This document shows positions 33,600 to 44,717 of a stretch of DNA of 64,000 nucleotides, piece by piece. Both the position numbers and the translations under genes were made by a program. The DNA lies in the NCBI GenBank assembly GCA_947359465.1, contig OX375873.1:57755573-57819572 (forward strand), written 5' to 3'. How positions within the stretch are numbered: the stretch's first letter is position 1; each line of letters begins with the position of its first letter. Origin of the DNA: Metellina segmentata (lineage: Eukaryota > Arthropoda > Arachnida > Araneae > Tetragnathidae). A model generated the notes under the pieces. The model had not been told where the DNA came from. It saw only the letters and a list, made by a program, of their open reading frames with translations, and searched no databases.

Positions 33600-34160
33600 A
33601 GCAAAAATGCGAAAGCGTTCCAAAAACGCAGGGCTCTAACGATGGAGGGTGCCTCTCCCACATCCACGAGGCGAGGACGGATACTCGGCCATTGCAAAAG
33701 AGCATAAACAAAACGGGACTAATCTAGATACGATCGCCACTCACCGCTGACCCAAACCGTCTCCGTCAATACGGCAATGATTAATATAGAGCAGCCGACT
33801 GACCGGATATCGGAACGAGGCCGATCGCCGATCTGACCTGCTAAGGAGACATTGGCGGTTACACAAGGCTCTCGATGCGATGAAAGTCACCGATAACGAG
33901 TTAATTAGAATTTATTAATTAATTAGGAAACTCTCACTGTGGACGAGGTGTCGGTAATTGGACAACTATTAACCTGGAATTATTGAGATGTTTTGCGAAG
34001 CGGAATGCTCTCCCTGATAGTTAATCTGCCGGCTGATAAGGTGAGATTAGGGGAGAGTTGTATCGGATTTCGGTTAATGCGGAAATGCATTAAATAGGTA
34101 TCCCCGATTGGGGTGGAATGCATATTCATGAGAGGCGGAACGGGATCGCGTAGAATCTAT
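33600..34160. other. GC-richer block with clustered TAATTA sites, candidate regulatory element
   Basis: It is markedly GC-richer than its flanks, free of recognised repeats and without an open frame of note. The stretch 33898-33927 contains three TTAATTA/TAATTAG homeodomain-type cores within 30 bp. Other features are repeated CGATCGCC, GCCGGC and CCGAT words and an ATGCATATTCATGAG octamer-like stretch near 34118. This composition in a gene desert suggests a conserved enhancer, but conservation was not tested. Confidence 0.3.
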
Positions 34161-34254
34161 TCAAGGTTAAACATTTTATAACAGCTTTTAATCTGTGTCT
34201 CCGTAATATGTTTACCGTATGTTATCTTCTGTAAGGCATGACGCAACTTGTCGA

Positions 34255-34705
34255 ATAGGGACCACCGTGGGTTAGTGAATTTACTCACTACGAGTTGTAG
34301 GTGTCGTAGGTTCGTTTCCTGTAACTTACCCTGGGTGAATTTCTTTCTTCTGTGTCAGTAAAACTTTCTTTGTCTGCGTTTTCCCTTTCGGATTGATCCC
34401 GGACTGTCTCCGATACCCCTTTGTGTAGCTCCGATGTGAGGTAAATTCAGCCCTTCCTCGAGTAGGTCCATCACTTGAAGTTGTCTGTCTTGCGTTTGGT
34501 GCAGCTTAACCAAATACGGATCTTACGCCATCAAACCCAACCAACCTTGTCACCATCCGGATTGATCCTGGACAGTCTTCAATATACCTTTGTGTAGCTC
34601 CGATGTGGGGTAAATTCAGCCCTACCTCTTGTATGTCTGTTACTTGAAGTTGTCTGTCTTGCGTTAGGTCCAGTTTAACCAAATAAGGATCTTAGGCCAT
34701 AATTT
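34255..34705 (+). mobile_element. SINE (family S2) with internal 169-bp tandem duplication
   Basis: The head carries GACCACCGTGGGTTAGTG and a B-box-like GTAGGTTCGTTTCCTG, followed by TAACTTACCCTGGG and TTTCTTCTGTGTCAG. The block beginning GATTGATCC and running through TTTGTGTAGCTCCGATGTG and GTTGTCTGTCTTGCGTT is present twice, starting at 34391 and 34560. It shares GGATTGATCCCGGAC with family S1. Confidence 0.6.
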
Positions 34706-34904
34706 CATCTAATTAGTTGTTGTTGGGGGTGAAGACTTCACTATTAATTTCGCATTCTGTATATTCCCCCATTTAAGGATATTAATAAATTCATTTTGAT
34801 AAAACACAATCAAATCAATAATTTGTGCTATCTTAGGTACTAAATCGTGAATGTTAGCAAAATAGTCAGAATAGGGAAATAAAATAGAATAGGGAAATAA
34901 AAGG

Positions 34905-35195
34905 TAGGTGTTTTAATTTACGTCGTACTGGATCAATCCAAACGGGAAAGATCCGAGGACAAGACCATGTAATTTTGAACCATGGTGAGATGACAAGGCA
35001 ACACCTGAACTGGCACCCTCCTCCTCACACTTCTACATCACGCCAGAGTGAGGACATTTGAGGCCACGACGGATGTAATGTGCTCCAGCCCCTTTTGTAC
35101 AAGATGGTTTTGGGTTGGATTCGAACTCGCAACCCTCCGGTTGCTATTCCGATGCTCTTCTAATCGTGCTACCGCGTCCTCAGAAATTAAAGAGG
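34905..35195 (-). mobile_element. SINE (family S1), nearly full length
   Basis: On the minus strand: an A-box-like GGTAGCACGATTAGAAGAG, a B-box-like GGGTTGCGAGTTCGAATCC, then GGGGCTGGAGCACATTACAT, GTGAGGAGGAGGGTGCCAG, CCATGGTTCAAAATTACATG and CTCGGATCTTTCCCG. The order matches 28330-28660 and 51655-51990. A 63-codon frame across it is accidental. Confidence 0.75.
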
Positions 35196-35439
35196 AAAGA
35201 GATCGGTTGTGGTGATAATATATTTTCATGTGTCCAAAGATTTAAAACAAACTGGTTTTAATTGTCTGCATCCATTTTCGGACTTTAGCTAACTCTTCAT
35301 ATGTTCTCATTTAGTTGTGTTGAGAAGTTGTCTGAATTTACGTCAAACTTGAGCAACACAACTAGATATTATTTTGTTGTGTCGGGATTTCTAATAGGTT
35401 GCTATTATCAGGTCATTAAGATACAACAAACGATCATAT

Positions 35440-35770
35440 TTCAATTTAACTTTGCAGTGTACAATGGCAACCGTTATTTTTAACAATGTGTGTGTTATTG
35501 AAATAAAAACAAAATATTTATTCTTAAATCAATAGCAATTTGACAACATTGTGAAAGATGGATTGAGAGAATTACGGTTACTCAGATTATTTTACCAGTA
35601 CAACTGGAAAAATGTTTATGTTTTCCAAAATTATTTTTACAGAATTTAATTTTAAATGTTTTTTTTACTTATGCTTATCTTTTCTTTGCGAAATGTAAGT
35701 AATTTCCAAACATTTGGGACAAATGATTTTTATAAAAATAAAACATTCAATTTTGCACTAAAGCTTTGTA
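35440..35770 (+). repeat. HelB-like fragment (copy E)
   Basis: CCAGTACAACTGGAAAAATG and AATTTCCAAACATTTGGGAC match, with divergence, CCAGTACTGCTGGAAAACC and GATTTCCAAATATTTGGGAC in HelB copy C (about 53657 and 53766). No termini are preserved. Confidence 0.5.
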
Positions 35771-37009
35771 GATATTAGTTATTTAGTTAGCAATAAACTC
35801 ACTAAAGATTCTTGAAATTCGAAACTGCATTCAAATTAAAATAAAGCAAGTTTTAGATTGAACTTTACCGATATCGAAAGGAATAAGTATTAATGTTAGA
35901 GAAAAATCCGAATTAGGACTTTCGATTTATTAAAAACTCTTCGTCACGCAATGGTAGATGGACAAAGTTTCCTATTTTACGAATAGGAACTATATTTATA
36001 TTTTGTATCTGCCAACTTTATATAGCAACTATATTTACCATATAGGAGCTATATTTACCTTTTATATAGCAACCTTTTATATCTGCTAAAAGCCTGTTGT
36101 AAACATTGATTTTCTTTCTGAAAAACTATTTAAAAAAAATATATTTTTTGAAAAATGGTAATTAAGAAGTCATTTGATTTTAAAACACTTTATTTTGTTG
36201 CAAAGATTTCAAAATAGTATTTTAAAAAAACATGATTTAAAAAATAGTCAGGCATATATTTTCAAATTAAATCATAGTTTCCTTAAGATGTAAAAATTCG
36301 TAGATAATACATTATTAGTGCAAGAATGCCACAAGCAAAAAAATATTGAAGAACAACTACCTTTAAGTGCTAGATTACTCACTGCATATTAATCAGTTTT
36401 ATGATTGAGTTACTGCAATTTTACATGAAATGAACTTAATAAGAGCATTCATCTTTTCTTTTAAAATAGGACCTCAAAATCTACATTTGTAGTAGTCACC
36501 ATTGTAGTTTGTCAAATGGGGATGCAATGCAAGTGAAATTTTTATATGAATAATATAATAGCAAGGCACGCAATATGATTTGTGTCCAAAGTAAATTGAA
36601 GAATATATAAAAATATCAAAAGGTGTAAAAATTGTTTTATGAAACATAATGTATAAATTTTTCTATAAAAGAGGCAAGAAATTATTCTGGCAATTTTTTC
36701 AGTCAATAATTGAACAACTCAACTTTATTAAGGTCCTGTAATTTTTCGAGTAATAAAATAAATTTTAAAAAAAACCAAGGTACATTACAGGAATTGAACT
36801 TACACCACCTACAATTCACATCAAACTGGACTTAGTACCATAAAACCCCACCAACCCCATCTAGCTGGTCTGAAATTTATTAAAATTTTATTAATCATGA
36901 CCGGTTCTTATCACAAATGAAATGTAACTGTTCTCAAAAACAAAATTGCTTCTATATAAATGTAAACTGAAGAATGCGCATTACATTTTGAGTGTGTTGG
37001 ACTGAGAAA
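35771..37009. other. AT-rich DNA with a short S2 SINE fragment
   Basis: About 36000-36080 has loosely repeated CTATATTTA and TATATAGCAAC phrases. At about 36775-36870 the minus strand has GGTGGTGTAAGTTCAATTCC and TGTAATGTACC, an S2-type head fragment. No coding signal was seen. Confidence 0.5.
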
Positions 37010-37440
37010 CTGGAGAACGTAAACTCTGTGTGGCACATCCTCACGTGATCCAGTGGCCCGTGTTCAAGGAGTATTCGTCACGTCCTGCTGTTGGTCTGTT
37101 GTGGAATAAGGTCGTGCTCCGAATCCTTCCAGACTGCCTAGGAGGAGGAAAGAGAGATGAATCGGTGTATCACACACGTGTGCTTTCGCACCACAGCCAT
37201 AGATCTCACTTTCGTTTCAGCAGATACACGGCTACTCTTATGGGTTAATGCAATTATAGATGATAGAGGCGGTGCTCGTTTCTGCGCCTCGGCACAGTGA
37301 TTACTCCGGCCATAACTCAAATACCAGTGGATAAGATATTGCAGCTTGTACTGACGTGACGGGTATTCTATTGCACGTGTGGAAAGGTTATCAGGCGGTG
37401 GATATAAATTAGGATTCTGAAGGGTGGACTAGTTAGCGTA
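37010..37440. other. GC-richer non-coding block, candidate conserved element
   Basis: The composition departs from the AT-rich flanks and no repeat was recognised. It contains TCACGTGAT and ACACACGTGTG (E-box type CACGTG cores near 37042 and 37174), a second ...CACGTGTGG near 37373, and TTATAGATGATAG. A 72-codon plus-strand frame overlaps a 60-codon minus-strand frame and neither is convincing. Any regulatory role is inference. Confidence 0.25.
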
Positions 37441-37769
37441 ATACAGCCTTTTCGTATATTTAAAGGTATATGATTACCCCAAGTCTGAAAATAAATGTGC
37501 CGGAGTTGTGCCTATAGGGATGTCGTTTTTAATAATAAAACGAGATCAGTGCTGAATATGAAATAAAAATTCTTTTGTTGGAAAGAATCTGCAATCCACT
37601 GAATATCACATGAGGCTTACAAACGTAGTGTGAACAAAAGGGATGCGACATTAAAATAATTAAAAAATGATAAAGAAGACCGAATATAAAAGTGCATTAA
37701 ATGTATTAAAAATAACAATGAAAAGCGTGACAGTGCAGTTTGTTGGATAACGTTGAATTTTAAAACAAA

Positions 37770-38595
37770 CTAGACGGGCTGCGCCGGCTAGCGCTCGGCG
37801 GTGTGTAATAGTGCTTTTTTTTATTTACACACCGTATTTAGACATGTTTTTATTTGTATATTTTATTTATTTTTATGAAACAATTCTTAAAATCATTGCG
37901 TATTCAATCAAATATTTAAGGAAAGTTGGTCGAAATATACATATATCGCTACAAAATTACTCATGTCTAGTGATATTTTGCAGGAAATAGACATATCATT
38001 AAAATCTAACTCCTAAATAATATTTCTGCAATAGGTAATATACCGGAACACATTATGCAAACAAAAATAAAATTCCAATCCTTGAAAAAATGCAAAATTC
38101 TGGAAAAAGAAAACGCTTACGTATCTATTCAAACGTGTTGAATTTCGACTTCCTGAATATATTGTGAAATAAAATAATACGACTAAAGACTTTTCAACAT
38201 TATTGACAAAGACAATAATGATTTATTTAAAAAAGAAGAACACATATTTATAATACTTGGGAATCCTCAAATATGTCAACAGTCAACTCAAATACCCAAA
38301 CACGGAATTCTAAATCAAATTTAAATAGTAAACATTAATTCTGACGTGGCCAGATACCGGGTAGCAAAATTACGTTTTAATTACTTTTACATCAAAGGAA
38401 GAAATAAAAAGTCAGTTCAAACATAAATGTTACAATTTAATTCCTTATTTTGCATAGAAATTGAACTCGGCTATTTGAAAACAGCAAGAATTTAAAATAT
38501 CTGGGTTATTTTATTTACGTTGATTGTTGCCATTCGACGATGCACAAATAACATTCATTTCGGGTCCACGTACGTTAGTGTTTTATATATATAGA
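37770..38595 (-). mobile_element. Helitron-like element HelC, copy 2 (826 bp)
   Basis: Read on the minus strand, it starts TCTATATATATAAAACAC after an A (38596) and ends GCGCAGCCCGTCTAG before a T (37769), giving Helitron-type 5'-TC, 3'-CTAG and A|T flanks. Short GC-rich arms that can pair (GCCG with CGGC, or GCGC with GCGC) lie within 30 bp of the 3' end. The body matches copy 1 at 16803-17450. It is non-coding and non-autonomous. Confidence 0.7.
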
Positions 38596-39174
38596 TGGTA
38601 GTTTACAATACAAAGACGAATTCAAAAACAGAAAAAAGATCATCAGAAGGGGGAGATAGCTAAAAAAGATTCATATTATAAACGATGCCGTACTATCAGA
38701 AAAACTTAAAACATATTTTTTTCTACAGATTTTAATATGAAAACTGTGAAAACTAATTTATATATATTCTTAAAGTATCTAATATATCTATGTATATAGA
38801 ATAAGGGAGATCCAAGTTCGAATCGAACACTGTTATTTTGTCAAGTGAATCATTCTAATTCTTACGCTTATTAATAATGGAAGCTTTCAGACAAAATATT
38901 ATCTGTAATTTAGGTTTAAGCCTCTAAATATAATGTTCCTTTGACATTCGTTTAGATCACGTAGAAGTGTTTTATTTAAACAAAATGACGCGTGAAATTC
39001 AAAAATATTGTTTCAATAGGTTACTTTAAATACTAAAAATGGTTTACTTATTTGATTCTAAAAACTATGCATAATTAAAAAGAAATATTAAACTTTAAGG
39101 TATGTCCGAACATCTTTCAGTAAGCATTATAATAAAGTAGCACAAAAATATAAGTCCTAGAAAATTTATTTTGT

Positions 39175-39335
39175 AGGCTTAACAGGTTTAATTCCTGTAA
39201 CTTACGCATAGTGTATATCTTTTCTCTGTGTCAGTAAAATTGTCCTTCTTTGTATGCCGTTTTCTTCACGTAGCCTGTCTTCCATTTGCCACAGCTTGGT
39301 CAAATATGACCGCTTCTGCCATGAAAATCGAACAA
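39175..39335 (+). mobile_element. SINE fragment (family S2)
   Basis: GGTTTAATTCCTGTAACTTA followed by TTTTCTCTGTGTCAG and TTGCCACAGCTTGGTCAAAT matches the S2 element at 34255-34705 at its head and at the AGCTTAACCAAATA end, with the middle deleted. Confidence 0.55.
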
Positions 39336-39805
39336 TTTGTTCATTAATTTTACAATATCACACTTCTAAATCAATATCGTCATGACTCAAAAAATTAATG
39401 TCTGTTTAGCATGTAGAAAGAATGTAATATAGCTGCAAAATTGCCACAACTCCTAGATTTCAGTAGAAGGAGTTTTGCAGCATGCAGAATATTTAGTCTT
39501 TATTTACATAAAGTTCATTAATTGAGCTGTGGTTGTGTTACAACCAAGAAGATGCGAAATATTTTCTCACATTTTATTTTAATTTTGAAAATAAAACTAT
39601 ATTTTCCTCAAAATCCCATTCGATAAAAACTTATCTTTTTCGGAAACTATTTTATTTATTAGTTCAAGATTCATGCAGATTGAAATTTTAGCATAGTAAA
39701 CAAAGGGGGATGGGCAAGAAAGTAAACCCGTTACACCTTCCGCATTCTATTTATATCTCCTCTAGCTCTATCGTAAAGATGCACCATTGTTTTCTGGCAG
39801 ACTTA

Positions 39806-41353
39806 TCTCTCTATATTAAAAAAAAGTTACCGCCGCCGCCGCCGCCGCCGCCGAAGAATTGAAATTTTTGTTGTTTAGCTCCATTCTTAGACGGTTTCCC
39901 GAGAAAGTACTGATCGGAAAAATATGAAATTAACATGCTTTGTTCTTCATCGTATTCCCTGGATAATTATTAAGATTTTTTTCCGATGCGGCTATTAGTT
40001 TAGGTTTTATTAAGTGTTAAAGTTGAAGAAGTGAAATTTCTTCCGCGAGTGAGCAAAACACATTCAAAATTTCAGTCTTTAGTCGTGAGTTTTTTTTTAA
40101 GAGTACCTCTCAACGTAAATTTTTGCAGCTCGTCGAGTTTTTTTTGAAATTTAAATGTGGTTCTTGATAATATTTTTTTGAAATTCGGGAAAAATCGGGA
40201 CATTTTTGTTACTTTTTTTTAAAACTGCCGTATCTATATCTAATTACTATTAGTTTTTAATTTTTAAAATATCGCAGTATACCTCAGAATATACTCTTTC
40301 TTACGGTACTATTATTTTTGAAATCGGTTAATAATTAAATTGGATGCGATCAAAAGTTCATGATACAAAATTCGGAATCTTCGGATATTTTCGCTACGTT
40401 TTGTTAAAACCGTTATGTCTACGGCAAAAACCATTATTTTTTAAATTTGAGAACATCACTGAATACACTACATTACACTCTTTCTTATGGTACAATTATT
40501 TTTCAAATTGGTTAATAAACAAAATCGATGCAATTAAAAGTAGGTCATACAATTTTCGGAACTTTCAGATCGTAACTTCCGATACAAAACTAAAATGGTC
40601 ATATCTATATAGTATTACTGTTAGTTTTTAATTTTAAAAATATTGCAGTATACCTCACAATGTACTCTTTCTTACGGTACAATTATTTTTAAAATTGGTT
40701 CATAAATAAATTCGATGCAATCAAAAGTTGGTGACACAAATTTCGTATTTTTCAGTTCGCATAGCTGGTTCGGCAAACAGCAGTGGGTTGCATTTTCTAC
40801 TATCGGGTTTGCCAGATATCAAATTTATCGTAGCAACAATCGCCATAAAAACGATTTCTTTTTATTTGGCGAGGAAAAAGGCTCGCTTTTTTCCCTCTGT
40901 TCTCAAGACAGTTTACCGACAAAGTACAATGTATTGATATTAACACTGTTTACTTAAAATTGTACAGGGAACAAGATACAGAAGATTTTTTACTGATGCG
41001 GCTATTAGTTTAGGGTGCATTAAGTGTTAAAGCAAAAAAAAGTGAAATCAATTGCGAAAGAAGTATTGGTTTGAGAAAGCAAACCAAACGGGATTGCGTA
41101 GCAATCCCCGGGGTCGGCGAGCGTAAGCGAGCAGGGCGCGAAGCCCTCGCTGTGACGTCATGTACCGGAAAGTGAAATCAGCATAATACGAATTATTCAG
41201 ATAGTTTCACTCTGTGAAAGGAATGTTGGTTTGCGAAGCAAACCAAATGACATCTGTGAAAGGAGTGTTGGTTTGCGAAGCAAACCAAATGGGATTGCGC
41301 AGCAATCCCCGGGGGTTGGCGAGCGTAAGCGAGCAGGGGGCGGAGCCCCCTAG
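39806..41353 (+). mobile_element. Non-autonomous Helitron candidate HelA, copy 2 (1548 bp)
   Basis: Termini are identical to copy 1: A (39805) then TCTCTCTATATTAAAA, ending GCCCCCTAG before T (41354). The interior is nearly identical throughout, including (CCG)8 at 39830-39853. Differences cluster near 40760-40800, 40925-40945 and in the first of the two 3' modules, where this copy keeps AGGGCGCGAAGCCCT and copy 1 has a rearranged GACGCAGCGAAGCCCT. High identity implies recent amplification. The host sequences at the two insertion sites are unrelated, which rules out a simple segmental duplication. Confidence 0.85.
41066..41353 (+). repeat. HelA 3' hairpin array (copy 2)
   Basis: The hairpin series is the same as in copy 1: TTGGTTTG arms, GGGATTGC-GTA-GCAATCCC, AGGGC/GCCCT, two TTGGTTTGC-GAA-GCAAACC units near 41225 and 41268, GGGATTGC-GCA-GCAATCCC and AGGGGGC-GGA-GCCCCCT. 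The first module is better preserved than in copy 1 and shows that it once matched the terminal module. Confidence 0.85.
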
Positions 41354-42529
41354 TCTCTTAAAAATTGATTGTCCAATCTAGTAGACGTGTGAAAAAATAT
41401 CAGTACAGTAACCATACGTGGTTGCTTTTAGAACGCATCAAAGTTTTCCTCAATATTTCAACGTTGAGTACTTAGAGAAGAAAGTTTTGTCATATTTATA
41501 GTTGAAAATACTTAACCAGGAAAATGTTTGTTTCACAAAAAAATGTAAAAAACGTGACAGGTGCAGCGGATAGCTGGAGGTTATTTGAAGACGGAAGTTT
41601 AAAAAGTAGAACATAATTGGGGTATTTACAAATACTAATAGGTTAACTGATACTTTGAGTATGATATTAAAACCACCATCCATACTATATATATATTAGG
41701 TGTTAGTAGATGGTAGTTTTCAAATAACATTTAGGTACTTAGACATAGTTGAGGCAGTTGATATATCTTAGTTTTGTACTATATATAACAGAACTTATAA
41801 TGTTAAACTCTCACAAGGTTGTTTTTGTAAATTTAATATTAATAAAGCGTATTCCTACTAATGAATCCTAACACGATAGAGTGGAAGTGACACCAACGGA
41901 TTTAATAAGGTGGTATTTCACGTCTTTTAAATATTTACGCTTTTGAAAGAAATATATCAAGTAATATGAGTAAGAACAGGTAAAATTTGGAAAGAAGTAC
42001 AAAATGCTTCATTTGTCTCAGGGTCATTCCTGAGTGGTGCATTTGTATGTTGATAGAAAAACAGAGGCGCCTGAAGACGCTGTGTACACATTTCTAATTT
42101 TAAAATATTACCAGAACTAAAATTTTCCGATTTTATGATTGCTAATAGGCGTACAATCCGTTGTTAAATTTTGAATTACTATTTTTTCTTTGACCTGCAA
42201 ATTATATGCATTAAAATTAAATGGTGCCGCATACAAATCTAGTCTAATTTAATTCCACACTGATCATAAAAGCATTAAGTTCGTGAGTAATACGTGTAAA
42301 TATAGTAAATATATCGTATTTATGTCAGCTCATTTTGCAGTAACGTCCCGTGTAGTCTTTCAAATAATAGTAAGATTTCCTTACTTACAAAACACAATCT
42401 GGAAATATAAATTTACGCAAAATTTATTTCGTTTTACAAAACGTTGCTTGCGGAAAGTAATTTTAGTTCTGTAGAACTTGAGTCAGCACCAATTTTTGTG
42501 TTTTGATTTTGATTTTCACCATTCTACAT
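41354..42529. other. AT-rich DNA, no gene seen
   Basis: Frames are short and AT-rich (77 codons at most, minus strand, about 41450-41683) and no repeat end was recognised. Confidence 0.55.
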
Positions 42530-42710
42530 TTCCTAATCCTTAGAGCATTGATCCGGGACCGGGACTAATAACCCGTTGTGTTGCTCCAGTGTGACGTTAG
42601 TTAAATACCTACCTCAGAACCCAGATCAATCTCGAAGGGAAGGATCCAAGGACAACGCCTCGTTATTTTGAGTTAATGTCAGATGATGAGAACAACGCCT
42701 ACTGATCTCC
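42530..42710. mobile_element. Two S1 SINE tails in inverted, tail-to-tail order
   Basis: About 42540-42612 reads as an S1 tail on the plus strand (ATTGATCCGGGACC, AATAACCCGTTGTGTTGCTC, CAGTGTGACGTTAG). About 42613-42710 reads as an S1 segment on the minus strand (GATTGATCTGGG near the junction, CCTTGGATCCTTCCC, then GACATTAACTCAAAATAACG further in). Both lack heads. Confidence 0.55.
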
Positions 42711-43464
42711 AAAATAAAGGGATCTATTTGTAATTTATCATTCCAAATTACATGCTATCATCTCCCAATTTAATAATATTTCTTTATTTTTCTTGAAGTG
42801 TAATATACTATTTTTTTAATTATTTCAACTTGACGAGACTAAATTACCTGTTTCGATTTATATTTTCCCGTCAACGACTTGTTTTGATGTCTTAATATAT
42901 TAACGCATTTACATAAGCATTCGTGTGAAAAAGCTGTCAAATCAACAAGGGCTCAATGGTCAAAGGTCCAAAGGTTTTCTTAGTGTACCCACCCTTGTTC
43001 TATTCAAATGAGTTTTTGTGTGATCATATTCATTCTTTAATTTATAATGATGCAAAAGCAGATCGTGGGTTGGTAGTTGAGATGGAGGGGGTGGGGGGTG
43101 GGGGTCATGCGAAAAGTACAAAAACAGAAACCGCTGTTTTATTGGATATGCATCTATTTAGTGTCCGACGACTTTTAGTAGTTTTCTTTACTTCAAAAGT
43201 TGAAGACACTTCTTGATAGACAAAGTAAACAAATAGAACATAACCTGAAAAAACGCTCGAAATGCGATTAAAAAAAATACGTAGGACAGGTTATTGTAAA
43301 TGAATAAATTATTTTTCAATTTGAAGCCTAAAGTAAATTTGCGGATAAATATTGCTTTATCTGACTCAGTAAGAGAGGAATCATATATTGGCCAGTTAGC
43401 TTTCTTGTAGCAAGGATTTACCACAGAAGGAAACAACCAACGTATATATATATATCCAAGTGGT

Positions 43465-43690
43465 TTGTGTGATATATCTCGTCCATCAAGACGTGGTTAA
43501 TTTTGCTAATTACAACGTATCTCGTTTTCAAGATATTGCTGGTATTTGGTTGATGACAAGATTAAGATCTTCGAATTCTTTCCTTGATGATGTATCCCGT
43601 TCATCAAGATCTGATCAGTTTTCTTCTATTGATGAAATATCTAGTCCATAGATATCTGGTCAGTTTACCTAGTAAGGACATGTCGAGACA
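43465..43690 (+). repeat. Dispersed GACGAGAT/ATCAAGATCTG repeat
   Basis: It shows repeated phrases of the type CTCGTCCATCAAGACGTGG, ATCTCGTTTTCAAGATATT, CGTTCATCAAGATCTGATCA and ATGTCGAGACAAACACCAG. These align loosely with 48740-48965 and 63735-63895. The internal period is irregular, roughly 50-60 bp. Confidence 0.6.
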
Positions 43691-43936
43691 AACACCAGGG
43701 TGGTAAAAGCAACTCAGTCGATGTAGAATGTCCTAAGAAATCTCAGATAAGTTGGATATTATATGCACACGTCTATATTTCCAAGGTATTTGGATGCTCA
43801 CAGATGCTTTCATACGACAAGGTTTTAGACGATGTTTGGCAAGTATTAATAGGGATTAGACAGGTCATAAAAGCACTTGGATATAGCTTTGATATCATCA
43901 TAGAAATGTTTCACGGTGATAAATCGAGGTTATATA

Positions 43937-44717
43937 CGAGGCTCGTTCGGTAAGTAAGTTTCGTTTCATTCTTCCGCCACCGCAACACTACTTGCAGTGC
44001 ACCGCGCATGCGCAATAATCTTCCTTTTCCATTACCTTTCCACTGACACCATTACTTTCAATCTATGTAGTGTTTTCATTTCGTTGTGATCACTAAAAAT
44101 ATTAAAGACAGTCGAAGAAACCGCTGATTGTGAGATTCGGTATGCAATTATTTTCTTGAAGGCAAGGAACATGAAGTCTACTGAAATTCACTGTGAAATT
44201 ACTGAGATTTAAGGTGAAATTACAATGAGTGATAGTATGGTGAGAAAGTGAGTTGTTAAAACTTAGGCGCACAATGTAGAAGAAAAGGAGAGGAATTTTT
44301 AGTTAAGGAATTGTTTCACGACAATACTCAGCCCCATGCTTCTGGTGTCACTCAAAGGCAAATTGAGGAATTCAGTCGGTAGCAGTTCGATTATCTCCCT
44401 ACAGTCCAGTCCTGGCACCGTCTGATAATCATTTTTTCCTGCTTATGAAGCTGACCCTGGAGGTCAGAGCTTTGAAAGCGACGACGATACAAAAATGCTG
44501 TAAAAATATGGCTATCATCACATCACTGACGGGAACTTTCTTTGAGGTGGTATAGGTAAGTTGATCCCCCTCTACGACAAATGTCTCAACATTGGTGGAA
44601 ACTATGTAGAAAAATAGTTCAGGAAAGGACATTTCATCTAAACATAAAATTGACTTGAAAAACAATAATTTTGTGTTTCTTTTCACACAACGGAACTTTC
44701 TTTCCGGACGCGTCTCG
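43937..44717 (+). mobile_element. Short mariner element with degenerate TIRs (781 bp)
   Basis: The left end CGAGGCTCGTTCGGTAAGTA and the right end, complemented, CGAGACGCGTCCGGAAAGAA are imperfect inverted repeats. Both are flanked by TA (43935-43936 and 44718-44719). The length is well under the 1.3 kb of a complete mariner, and the plus strand carries remnants of both ends of the transposase gene. Confidence 0.8.
44090..44650 (+). pseudogene. mariner transposase relic, internally deleted
   Basis: The 5' part reads, with stops, like the mariner N-terminal domain: CEIRYAIIFLKARNMKSTEI, then HCEITEI and MSDSMVRK. The 3' part reads, across frameshifts, like the C-terminal end: FPAYEADPGGQSFESDDDTK, a SLTGTFFEVGIGKL block and YDKCLNIGGNYVEK. 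An interior stretch that would hold the first catalytic block is missing, and the second is reduced to NTQPHASG-like remains. The 139-codon minus-strand frame at 44429-44848 is the antisense shadow of this relic. Confidence 0.75.
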
